Of a DNA stretch of 30,969 bases, positions 1 through 6,527 are shown piece by piece. The notes beneath the pieces were generated by a model. It was not told the origin of the DNA and did no database searches. It worked only from the letters and a program-made list of their open reading frames with translations. Source of the stretch: B4-G1 sp964393895 (GTDB taxonomy: Bacteria; Chloroflexota; Anaerolineae; B4-G1); assembly GCA_964393895.1 (NCBI GenBank), contig CAYMWP010000042.1:1-30969 (forward strand), given 5' to 3'. The position numbers were made by a program, and so were the translations under genes. Within the stretch, counting starts at the first letter, position 1. Each line of letters begins with the position of its first letter.

Positions 1-43
1 TACCATTCGCTGCCTCTGGTGGCGTAGACTCACAATTTGGGAT

Positions 44-68
44 ACACACCCAAATTATATGGGTGTGT
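44..68. repeat. AT-looped hairpin at left edge
   Basis: An 8-bp perfect inverted repeat, ACACACCC (44-51) and GGGTGTGT (61-68), encloses a 9-nt AT-rich loop. The loop and right-arm start, CAAATTATATGG (51-62), recur as a direct repeat at 211-222, so this hairpin and the palindrome pair between the two copies may be one composite intergenic element. It could also be a terminator of an upstream gene outside the window. No convincing gene is seen in 1-313; reading frames there look non-coding. Confidence 0.5.
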
Positions 69-88
69 TTCATTTCAGTAGAGACCCT

Positions 89-186
89 AGACCTCGGAGG
101 TCTCTGCCGAGCTCGTGCTCGCCCAAAACCGCTGATTTGGGCAGTTTTTGAGCCTGAAAACACATCTCATTAGACCTCCGAGGTCT
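89..186. repeat. Inverted pair of 15-bp palindromes (copy A)
   Basis: AGACCTCGGAGGTCT at 89-103 and its reverse complement AGACCTCCGAGGTCT at 172-186 are separated by 68 nt. Each unit is itself a palindrome with 7-bp arms around one G or C, so the locus can form two small hairpins or one long one. The same paired arrangement recurs at 11273-11315 and 29255-29353, always between genes. It resembles a REP/MITE-type interspersed element; no transposase accompanies it. Confidence 0.8.
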
Positions 187-313
187 TGCCCAACTTATTT
201 GAAACCTCTCCAAATTATATGGCTGCGCTCGTAGCTTGTCAAACAGTTGAAAAGATCCGTTGAACCGCCGAGGTGCACAGGGCGCCAATCTTGGCGCGAC
301 GCTACCGATTTGG

Positions 314-2260
314 TCATTGGTCATTTGTGGCTCCCGCGCTGTGATTCTTTAACTCTTCCTGCTCCATCTCTGCCAACATCTGGGCCACCGCCTCGATGGC
401 GACGCGCTGCTTGCGGTACAGGTCTGACTCGCTCATCGCCAGCCGGCGTGCGATTTCGCGCACCCGGCGTCCTTGGAGAAACTTGAGCTCAATGATGTTG
501 TAGAGGATCCATTCCGGGGTCGTCATCTCGCGCTGCCCTTGGGGGCGCAAGCGCTCGATGGCCTGCTTGAGCACGTCCCGCAGGGCCGTCAACGTGCTGC
601 TGCCGTGTTCTTCCATCGCGCGCTCTACCACGCGCAAGGCCAGGAGTGGACTGCCGGTCAGTTTGGGGCCGCCCCAATAATGAGTAAGCGCGCCCTTGAC
701 CCACTCGGGGAACAGGGAAGACTCGACCGGGCTGAATTGGGAGAGCGCCTGATCTCCCACGTAGTGCACCACCCCGCGGCGGCGTTGGATGTCCTCGATC
801 TCTGGGATGATCTGCCGCAGGGCGTTGAAGAGTCCTTGTTGGAGCCTGCGGTCTTCCAGGGCCGCCGTTGCCTGGACCAGCAGGGTGTCCACGCCCTCTT
901 GTTCCTCCGGAAGCAAGTCCGGTTCGGGCGCGCGCGCGGCGATGCCCACCATTCCTATGACGATATCCTGGCTTTTGGCGCGCAGGGGAAGCAGCCAGTA
1001 GCCATCCCACACAAAGATCTTGCCGCGTCGCTCGATTTGTCGCTCTGCTGTGAGCTCGGTTTCGGTAGGCCCTTGCCAGGCCTCGGGCGGCAGTGAATCT
1101 GTCGCTTCTTCCTCCAGCGATCCGCAGACGACCTCCAGGTGAGGAACTCCATCGTCTATGACGGTCACAAAGGCCGCATCTACCCGTAGTAGGTCACACA
1201 GCGCGGTGAGCACGTTCTCGAGGAATTGGCGTAGGTCGGTCGTCGTCAACAGCCGGTTGCTCAAGCCCTGAATCCACTCGATCTCTGGTTGGTCCTGGCG
1301 ATAGAGCACCCGATCAATTAGCGGCTTGGCGGCTTCGATCCCCAGTTGCGCGAGCAGAATCACGCCGACGACGCCAAAGAGCATCGAGCGGCGGCTTGGC
1401 AGACCGAGCCACCCTTCCGCCTGGGAGGCGGCGACGATGACGACGACCACCAGGGTGGCGACCAGTGGCCCGCGCAGCAAGAAGCGCACCAGGCGGTGCT
1501 TTACCACTCGATCTGGGGTCAGTGCACCGAAAAAGGCCACACTGTAGGCCAGGAGCACCAGCATCAGCCCGATCCCCACGTTCCCCAGCACCAGCAGCAA
1601 CCAGAGCGCGAGGCCGGGGGCGTAGGTGGGCCAGCCGGTGAGGAGCAAGTAGGGAAAGACGCCGGCCGCCGGCGCTGCAAAGGTAGCCGCCAGGTAGGCC
1701 ATACGACGGCGCGAGGTCGAGGTGAGGCAGCGGCGGCGCGCCCACAGGACGTTGACGGCTCCCCAGATCACGCCGGCAAAAAAGTAGAGGACAAAAGCCG
1801 GAAAAAGCGGCCCCGGCAGTAGGTGGGGTGCGTGGTGGGTCAATGCGCTTCCGCGCGCCACCATGTCGCTGAACGCCACCCCGAGCAGCAACAGGGCACT
1901 GAGAGAATAGCTGGCGCGCACGGCGACGTCGCGAACTCGGCTGCGAGCGCCGGTAGTTATCAACAAGGCGTTGGAAAAGCCCAAGTAGGCGGCTGGCGTA
2001 AAAGCGATGCCCACCCATTGCAGCCGCAGCCAGGGGATGGCCGCCTCCGGGTTTTCCGTGCCGAACAGCGCCAGGTCTACGAGGTAGGTGAGCAGCACAC
2101 ACGATAGCAGAGCGACGAAAGAGCGGGCCACGCTGTTGCGCAGGTTGTAGATGACGAGGTAAAGCAAAAAGGCGCAGGAGAGGATGACAATGCCCGAAGC
2201 GAGCACAATGTTGATCAACTCGAAAAAGCTTTGCAGTTCGAATGCCAATGAGAGATCCAT
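314..2260 (-). CDS. Membrane-bound sensor: multi-TM, GAF-like, C-terminal HTH
   Basis: A 648-residue protein. The first ~290 residues carry eight or nine hydrophobic segments, resembling the 7TM sensor part of some histidine kinases. A GAF-like region follows, starting near the LSNRLLTTTDLRQFLENVL stretch. The C-terminal ~70 residues hold a helix-turn-helix-like segment (VREIARRLAMSESDLYRK). I see no HisKA/HATPase motifs (no N, G1 or G2 boxes) and no receiver domain, so it is not an ordinary kinase. The start at 2260 is chosen because a consensus-like promoter lies just upstream (2318-2346), which excludes longer in-frame versions reaching 2650, and because the hydrophobic domain begins there. 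It is transcribed away from the ferritin island. A membrane-tethered transcription regulator is inferred; ligand and targets are unknown. Confidence 0.75.
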   Translation of the reverse strand: MDLSLAFELQSFFELINIVLASGIVILSCAFLLYLVIYNLRNSVARSFVALLSCVLLTYLVDLALFGTENPEAAIPWLRLQWVGIAFTPAAYLGFSNALLITTGARSRVRDVAVRASYSLSALLLLGVAFSDMVARGSALTHHAPHLLPGPLFPAFVLYFFAGVIWGAVNVLWARRRCLTSTSRRRMAYLAATFAAPAAGVFPYLLLTGWPTYAPGLALWLLLVLGNVGIGLMLVLLAYSVAFFGALTPDRVVKHRLVRFLLRGPLVATLVVVVIVAASQAEGWLGLPSRRSMLFGVVGVILLAQLGIEAAKPLIDRVLYRQDQPEIEWIQGLSNRLLTTTDLRQFLENVLTALCDLLRVDAAFVTVIDDGVPHLEVVCGSLEEEATDSLPPEAWQGPTETELTAERQIERRGKIFVWDGYWLLPLRAKSQDIVIGMVGIAARAPEPDLLPEEQEGVDTLLVQATAALEDRRLQQGLFNALRQIIPEIEDIQRRRGVVHYVGDQALSQFSPVESSLFPEWVKGALTHYWGGPKLTGSPLLALRVVERAMEEHGSSTLTALRDVLKQAIERLRPQGQREMTTPEWILYNIIELKFLQGRRVREIARRLAMSESDLYRKQRVAIEAVAQMLAEMEQEELKNHSAGATNDQ

Positions 2261-2317
2261 TGATAGTGATTGCGATAATCCACTAGAAGTACGACTCGAA
2301 GTAGTTACGACGCTGCT

Positions 2318-2346
2318 ATTGTACCTTGTGTTCAGCTTGGGGTCAA
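2318..2346 (-). promoter_or_regulatory. Sigma-70-like promoter of the membrane sensor gene
   Basis: On the minus strand TTGACC (2346-2341) and TACAAT (2323-2318) are separated by exactly 17 nt. Transcription would begin about 50 nt before the chosen start codon at 2260. Confidence 0.65.
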
Positions 2347-2358
2347 GGTTGCTTTCGA

Positions 2359-2392
2359 GTAACTGCCTGACAAAGCTGCGCCTCAAACCGAC
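2359..2392. repeat. 34-bp dispersed repeat, copy 1
   Basis: This 34-nt segment matches 12653-12686 in inverted orientation at 30 of 34 positions (core CAGCTTNGTNAGGCAGTTAC on the reverse strand). Both copies are intergenic, 10 kb apart. One lies directly upstream of the sensor promoter; the other abuts the stop codon of the dehydrogenase gene. Confidence 0.7.
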
Positions 2393-2448
2393 GAGTAAAA
2401 TGGGACGCGGATCAACACGGGATGCGCACACAGATTTTGTCGCTTCGC

Positions 2449-2865
2449 TTACACTCCGTATTTGCCGTGTGCATCCGTGTCCGACACCCGGTGGAGGAGA
2501 CCTTTCAGGGAGACCAGGACGGCTTGGCGCCCTTTCCGCAACCGGTTGGCCATGTAGCCAAACACCGCATCCGGGGGATAGGTGGAGCTGTACGCGCTGA
2601 CCGGGCGGCCTGTCAGATCGCCACGCAGTGTCAAACACTCGCGGTGACAAAGAACCTCGTGTGTGGCGCCGCGGATGTACGGCTGCATAATGGCATCCAG
2701 TTCAGCCTGTATCCGCGCCACGTCCAACTCGTCCAGATCGCCGCCTGGCGTAGCGTCTTTGTGACACCGAGGAACTGTGGCGGCGCGCAATCGCTGACTC
2801 AGCTTCAAGTGGCGCGCGAGCGGCCTGCAGTGACGATTGAACACTGCTTTAACGCCGCCAGCCAC
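2449..2865 (-). pseudogene. Decayed reading frame, possibly transposase-derived
   Basis: An open frame of 138 codons on the minus strand. The stretch from about residue 42 to 122 (DLDELDVARIQAELDAI, then RGDLTGRPVSAYSSTYPPD and FGYMANRLRKGRQAVLVSL) looks protein-like and recalls central parts of some transposases. The N-terminal 40 residues and the tail do not look conserved, and there is no good ribosome binding site. I read it as the remnant of an insertion sequence between two live promoters. The family is not identified, and it could be a chance frame. Confidence 0.35.
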
Positions 2866-2894
2866 TTGACAAAAAGCAATTAGTATATTATAAT
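2866..2894 (+). promoter_or_regulatory. Perfect consensus promoter for ferritin-perR
   Basis: TTGACA (2866-2871), a 17-nt spacer and TATAAT (2889-2894) match the housekeeping sigma-70 consensus exactly. They sit in a strikingly AT-rich patch (about 2870-2935) within GC-rich surroundings. Transcription would start near 2901, about 118 nt before the ferritin start codon. Confidence 0.85.
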
Positions 2895-2910
2895 TACTAC
2901 AAAATAGTAA
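2888..2910. promoter_or_regulatory. Candidate PerR/Fur operator overlapping the -10 box
   Basis: A perfect inverted repeat TTACTA-CAAAA-TAGTAA spans 2894-2910, starting on the last base of the -10 box. An overlapping 15-mer at 2888-2902 matches the Bacillus PerR box (TTATAATNATTATAA) at 12 of 14 defined positions. A repressor bound here would cover the -10 and the transcription start. Since a PerR-type gene is the second gene downstream, autoregulation by PerR is the natural inference. Confidence 0.55.
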
Positions 2911-3018
2911 GCACTATAAATAACCAGATCCCTATACAGAATGTGACTACTGATCGCCCAGCTGGTATTGTCAAATCCAGAGCAGGAGCGGCCGAGTAGT
3001 CGCCACAGGAGAGTGACA

Positions 3019-3531
3019 ATGTTGGGCAAGAAAATTCAAGACGCTGTGAACGAACAGATCAAGAACGAGCTGTACTCCGCCTACCTCTATCTTTCGATGG
3101 CCGCCTACTGCGAATCCATCAATCTGCCGGGCTGCGCCCATTGGATGCGCATGCAGGAACAAGAAGAAAGGCTACACGCTTTCAAGTTCTTTGACTTTAT
3201 CCACGAGCGGGGTGGGCGTGCGATCCTCCAGGCAATTGACCAGCCGCCGAGCGAATTCGAATCGCTGCTCGACGTTTTTGAAAAGACGCTCGAGCACGAG
3301 CAAAAGGTGACGGCGATGATTCACAACCTCTACGACCTGGCGGTTCAGGAAAAAGACTATGCCAGCCAGATCTTTTTGCAGTGGTTCGTGACGGAACAGG
3401 TGGAAGAGGAAGATAGCGTAAGCCGGGTTATCGATACTATAAAAATGATCGGCGATAGCCCTCAGGCTCTTTTGATGCTGGATAGGGAGTTGGGTGGACG
3501 GACGGCGCCCCAGACTGACGGCAGCCAATAA
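3019..3531 (+). CDS. ftnA: Non-heme ferritin (FtnA type)
   Basis: A 170-residue iron-storage ferritin that oxidises Fe(II) and stores it as mineral in a 24-mer cage. With the start at 3019 (preceded by AGGAGAG at 3007-3013), the ferroxidase ligands fall exactly at the FtnA numbering: E17, E50, H53, E94 and Q127, with E130 as a third-site ligand. Length equals the family norm. An upstream in-frame start at 2968 would add 17 unconserved residues and has no ribosome binding site. It is the first gene behind the consensus promoter at 2866 and is followed 16 nt later by the PerR-type regulator, so iron storage is probably induced by peroxide or iron status. Confidence 0.93.
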   Translation: MLGKKIQDAVNEQIKNELYSAYLYLSMAAYCESINLPGCAHWMRMQEQEERLHAFKFFDFIHERGGRAILQAIDQPPSEFESLLDVFEKTLEHEQKVTAMIHNLYDLAVQEKDYASQIFLQWFVTEQVEEEDSVSRVIDTIKMIGDSPQALLMLDRELGGRTAPQTDGSQ

Positions 3532-3547
3532 TCGCCCAAGGAGAGAT

Positions 3548-3979
3548 ATGCCTTCTTCCGCACCCACCGTAGACAGTGTGTGCGTACAACTAAAAGAGCG
3601 AGGCCGGCGGGTGACGCCCCAGCGCAGGGCCATCGTCCAGACTTTGCTGGAAGATGACCACGCACACCCCACCGCCGAGCAGGTTTTCGCTCAGGTGCGC
3701 GATGCGATGCCCGATATGTCGCCAGCCACCGTCTACAACACACTGCACGAGCTGGTGGAGATGGGTCTGCTGCTGGAGCTCGATCTGGGGACAGGAGGGA
3801 GGCGTTACGACGTCAACACAGCGGATCACGCCCACCTGATCTGCCTGGAATGCGGGCGCGTGGAGGATGTGGACTATGATCCCAGCACGTTGGCGCTCTT
3901 CCCCGAACAGGCGCAAGGGTTTCAGATAGTGGAGCGGACGACTATCTTTCGCGGCTACTGCTCTAATTGTACTGATTGA
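3548..3979 (+). CDS. perR: PerR-type peroxide-sensing Fur-family repressor
   Basis: A 143-residue Fur-family metalloregulator. Winged-helix DNA-binding residues are in the first ~80 positions (SPATVYNTLHELVEMG). Zinc is held by C99/C102 (CLEC) and C138/C141 (CSNC). The regulatory metal ligands H40, D88, H94, H96 and D107 all sit at a constant +3 offset from Bacillus subtilis PerR H37, D85, H91, H93 and D104. The Asp at the D104 position is the residue that separates peroxide-sensing PerR from Fur, which has Glu. The start at 3548 has AGGAGAG 3 nt upstream (3539-3545). It probably controls this island and itself through the palindrome at 2888-2910. The assignment to PerR rather than Fur or Zur rests on residue pattern, not on data. 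Confidence 0.85.
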   Translation: MPSSAPTVDSVCVQLKERGRRVTPQRRAIVQTLLEDDHAHPTAEQVFAQVRDAMPDMSPATVYNTLHELVEMGLLLELDLGTGGRRYDVNTADHAHLICLECGRVEDVDYDPSTLALFPEQAQGFQIVERTTIFRGYCSNCTD

Positions 3980-4093
3980 TGATTGCTGGTTTAGAGATTT
4001 GAAAAACTGCGCCTGCATCGCCTACGGCAAATCAACGAATTGGGAAAGGAGCGGATTTTTTGCCGCCGCACGAGGCCAATCCTGGTTACAAAC

Positions 4094-4137
4094 GCGGTTG
4101 AACCATGTGCCCCAAGCGGTTGAACCATGTGCCTCAA
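4094..4137. repeat. Tandem 22-bp repeat, two copies
   Basis: GCGGTTGAACCATGTGCC begins at 4094 and again at 4116, giving two 22-nt units with one mismatch. Each contains the small palindrome GGTTGAACC, spaced about two helical turns apart, as expected of a pair of operator half-sites. It lies about 215 nt before the rubredoxin gene. No clear -35/-10 was found nearby. Confidence 0.6.
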
Positions 4138-4216
4138 TTCGTTTTTTTCTAAATTCGCTGTAGTGTTCCGCCCAATCTAATATTGTCAAGTTACTCAGCC
4201 AAGGCGGTTTTCCCCC

Positions 4217-4302
4217 GTCATTGCGAGGAGCAGAGCGACGAAACAATCCCCACCTCGTAATTTGGAGATTGCTTCGCCGCAAAAAGCGCGGCTCGCAATA
4301 AC
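4217..4302. repeat. REP-like long hairpin (ATTGCGAG family)
   Basis: GTCATTGCGAG (4217-4227) pairs with CTCGCAATAAC (4292-4302) at 10 of 11 positions. The inner arms (4234-4250 and 4264-4280) also pair imperfectly. GTCATTGCGAGGAGC-type palindromes are common interspersed repeats in many bacterial genomes. It fills most of the 370-nt gap between perR and rubredoxin. A minus-strand open frame over it (4022-4282) is not credible as a gene. Confidence 0.65.
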
Positions 4303-4349
4303 AAGCTGAGTGGTTACCCTAAATCAAAAATCAAAAGGGAGGAAAAACA

Positions 4350-4511
4350 ATGGACAAGTGGGAATGCATCGTGTGTGGTTACGTCTACGACCCAGCGGAG
4401 GGCGACCCCGATAACGGAGTTGCGCCCGGCACGTCCTTCGAGGATGTGCCCGAAGATTGGGTCTGCCCCGACTGCGGCGCGGGCAAAGATATGTTCGAAA
4501 AAGTAGAGTAG
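4350..4511 (+). CDS. Rubredoxin
   Basis: A 53-residue Fe(Cys)4 electron carrier. The four iron ligands C6, C9, C39 and C42 appear as the CxxCG and CPxCG motifs, and aromatic residues sit at W4, Y11, Y13, F30 and W37 as in typical rubredoxins. The start at 4350 follows GGGAGG. It ends 6 nt before the FAD oxidoreductase, which probably reduces it. It would pass electrons to the superoxide reductase and rubrerythrins encoded downstream. Confidence 0.96.
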   Translation: MDKWECIVCGYVYDPAEGDPDNGVAPGTSFEDVPEDWVCPDCGAGKDMFEKVE

Positions 4512-4517
4512 CTAGGA

Positions 4518-5753
4518 ATGAAGCACGTCATCGTCGGCAGCGGCGTCGCTGGTGTGACGGCGGCCCAGGGTATCGTCAGAGCTGATCCGGCCGCCGAGGT
4601 GTACGTTCTTGGCGCGGAGCCTTACCCCTACTATCGCCGCCCCCGGCTGTGGGAGTTTATCGCCGGGCAAGTTGAGCGAGATGAGCTCTACTTTCGCCCG
4701 GCAGATTGGTACGCCGGGCGCGGTATCCAGCTACATTTGGGGCTCCAGGTTTCCTCACTCGATACCGCAACCCACCGCCTCATTCTGGCCGATGGATCAA
4801 CTGTAGAGTACGAGCGCTTGTTGCTGGCAACAGGCGCTCGCCCCTTTATGCCCCCTTGCGAGGGAGCGGACAGGGATGGCGTCTTTACCTTGCGTACGCT
4901 AGATGATGCACTGGCGATCAGAACGTACGCGCAGGACGTATCTACGGCAGTGGTCGTCGGCGGGGGGCTGCTGGGCCTGGAGACGGCACGGGCGCTGCGC
5001 ACCGCCGGTCTGAGTGTGACGGTGGTCGAGTTCGCCCCACACTTGCTGCCGCGCCAACTGGACGCCGAAGGCGCTGAGGTGTTACAGTCGCTGCTGGAAG
5101 CGCAAGGGCTGCGAATAGTCACCTCAGGTGCGACGGAGGCTGTCTTGGGCGACGGCCGTGCCAGCGGTATCCGTTTGAAGGATGGCCGTATGCTGCCTGG
5201 TGAGCTGGTGCTCTTTTCGACCGGCATCCGGTCGGAGGTGTCACTGGCCCAGGCGGCCGGGCTGAAAGTCAAGCGGGGCATCGTCGTGGATGGGCAGTTG
5301 CGAACCAGGCGGGCGGAGGGCCACCCGGCGGAGGACATCTTTGCCGCGGGAGACGTGGCCGAGTTCGAGGGCCAGGTTTATGGCATCATCCCGGCCGCCA
5401 TCGAGCAAGCCCGCGTCGCAGCGGCAAACATGGTTTCGCCCGGCAGCGCTGTCTACACCGGCACGCTTCCGGCCACTAAGCTCAAGGTCGCCGGAGCGGA
5501 GTTGGCCTCGCTGGGTGAAAGCGTGTCCGAGGACGCTGCGTGCCTTCAGCTCCGGCACGCGGATCTGCCCGCCGGCCACTATCGCAAGTTCGTGTTGCGC
5601 GGTGGTCGTGTCGTGGGCGCGATCTTGCTCAACGACGAGGCGCGAGTGAGACCCATAGCCCAGCTCATTGAACGAGGCGTGGACGTTTCGGTTCACGCCG
5701 ACCATCTGTCGGACGACGACTTTGATCTAGAACTACTGTTGCGTGAAACGTGA
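4518..5753 (+). CDS. NAD(P)H:rubredoxin oxidoreductase-like FAD protein
   Basis: A 411-residue pyridine-nucleotide-disulfide-family flavoprotein. The FAD site is GSGVAG (G7, G9, G12). LLLATGARP (~101-109) and the second nucleotide fold VVGGGLLG (G148, G150, G153) follow. The FAD-binding AAGDVAEF lies near 280, and a C-terminal domain completes it. There is no redox-active CxxxxC pair, so it is the rubredoxin/ferredoxin-reductase branch and not a disulfide reductase. Its position 6 nt after rubredoxin supports NAD(P)H to rubredoxin electron transfer. The closest functional analogue by layout is the clostridial rubredoxin reductase; nucleotide preference cannot be read from sequence alone. Confidence 0.85.
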   Translation: MKHVIVGSGVAGVTAAQGIVRADPAAEVYVLGAEPYPYYRRPRLWEFIAGQVERDELYFRPADWYAGRGIQLHLGLQVSSLDTATHRLILADGSTVEYERLLLATGARPFMPPCEGADRDGVFTLRTLDDALAIRTYAQDVSTAVVVGGGLLGLETARALRTAGLSVTVVEFAPHLLPRQLDAEGAEVLQSLLEAQGLRIVTSGATEAVLGDGRASGIRLKDGRMLPGELVLFSTGIRSEVSLAQAAGLKVKRGIVVDGQLRTRRAEGHPAEDIFAAGDVAEFEGQVYGIIPAAIEQARVAAANMVSPGSAVYTGTLPATKLKVAGAELASLGESVSEDAACLQLRHADLPAGHYRKFVLRGGRVVGAILLNDEARVRPIAQLIERGVDVSVHADHLSDDDFDLELLLRET

Positions 5754-5795
5754 ACCCTCGAGCGCAACACAATCATCACTTCCGAGGAGGAACAA

Positions 5796-6299
5796 ATGCA
5801 TAAAATGACACAAGCCAACCTGGAGGCAGCTTTTGCCGGCGAGAGCCAGGCCCACATGAAATACCTGGTCTTTGCCGACAAGGCGGAGCAGGAAGGATTC
5901 CCCAACGTAGCGCGGCTCTTCCGGGCCAATGCCTACGCCGAGCAGGTGCACGCCACCAATCACTTCAAGACGCTCAAGGGCCTGGGCAAGACGGTGGACA
6001 ACCTGGACGTTGCCATCGGCGGCGAGACCTATGAAATTGACGAGATGTATCCCGCTTTTCTGGCAGTGGCCGAGCTCCAGGGGGAAAAGGGCGCCATCCG
6101 CTCCAACAAGTGGGCGATGGAGGCGGAAAAGATCCACGCCGAGATGTACGGCGCAGCCAAGTCGGCCGTGGAGAGCGGCAAGGACTTCGAGGGTGGTCAG
6201 GTCTATGTCTGCGAGGTGTGTGGCTGGACCGGCGAGGGCGAGCCGCCGGACGAATGCCCGCTGTGCAAGGCGAAGAAGGACAAGTTTGTCACATTCTGA
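5796..6299 (+). CDS. rbr: Rubrerythrin 1 (NADH peroxidase component)
   Basis: A 167-residue cytosolic peroxide reductase with an N-terminal diiron four-helix domain (E16, E49 and H52 in ExxH, E111 and H114 region). A C-terminal rubredoxin domain carries C139, C142, C154 and C157. A strong GAGGAGG site precedes the start. It reduces H2O2 to water with electrons delivered through the rubredoxin/oxidoreductase pair just upstream. A hairpin with a T-run follows the stop directly (6301-6358). Confidence 0.93.
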   Translation: MHKMTQANLEAAFAGESQAHMKYLVFADKAEQEGFPNVARLFRANAYAEQVHATNHFKTLKGLGKTVDNLDVAIGGETYEIDEMYPAFLAVAELQGEKGAIRSNKWAMEAEKIHAEMYGAAKSAVESGKDFEGGQVYVCEVCGWTGEGEPPDECPLCKAKKDKFVTF

Positions 6300-6300
6300 A

Positions 6301-6358
6301 GCGGCAAGCGTCAAATGTAAGGGCGTGAGATTGCGCATTAAGTTTGACGTTTTACCGC
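6301..6358 (+). terminator. Hairpin with T-run after rubrerythrin 1
   Basis: CGTCAAATGTAA (6309-6320) pairs with TTAAGTTTGACG (6338-6349) at 10 of 12 positions and is followed by TTTT (6350-6353). Outer GCGG/CCGC can extend the base. It starts 2 nt after the rubrerythrin stop. It could be a partial terminator or attenuator separating rubrerythrin from the peroxiredoxin unit; the stem is AT-rich and may be weak. Confidence 0.45.
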
Positions 6359-6372
6359 GAGAGGAGGGATAT

Positions 6373-6441
6373 ATGGAAAAAGCTGACGGCCCCGGGAAAC
6401 AGATGTGCCAATTTAAGGAGGTCGTGTTATGCCTGAAGTAG
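6373..6441 (+). CDS. Possible 22-codon leader peptide
   Basis: A short frame starts at ATG 6373 behind an excellent GAGGAGG (6361-6368) and ends at 6441, encoding 22 residues with two Cys (MEKADGPGKQMCQ...). Its end overlaps a second ATG at 6429, which has its own AAGGAGG and opens a frame continuing in phase into the peroxiredoxin. It could be a regulatory leader or simply a relic; no homologue is recognised. Confidence 0.3.
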   Translation: MEKADGPGKQMCQFKEVVLCLK

Positions 6442-6527
6442 ATTCTTGCGTGCAAGCAGCAGCGGGGCCGTTGATTGCCAAGCCGGCCCCTGGTAGAGAA
6501 ATGTCACCAGTGAAGGAGGAACCAGAA

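Noticed and set aside
473..1096. Long rightward frames opposite the sensor gene
   Set aside because: They are composition shadows of the minus-strand gene; no recognisable domains or ribosome sites.
2261..2650. Longer version of the membrane sensor starting at 2650
   Set aside because: The extra 130 residues are low-quality and the frame crosses the sensor's own promoter and the 34-bp repeat.
3548..3979. Calling the regulator Fur or Zur
   Set aside because: Asp107 occupies the PerR D104 position (Fur has Glu) and all five regulatory ligands keep a constant offset from B. subtilis PerR; context is peroxide defence.
4094..4137. CRISPR-like array
   Set aside because: Only two directly adjoining units with 4-nt variation and no spacers; no cas genes in the window.
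4022..4282. Leftward 86-codon frame between perR and rubredoxin
   Set aside because: It runs through the tandem 22-bp repeat and the REP-like hairpin, with no ribosome site or family resemblance.
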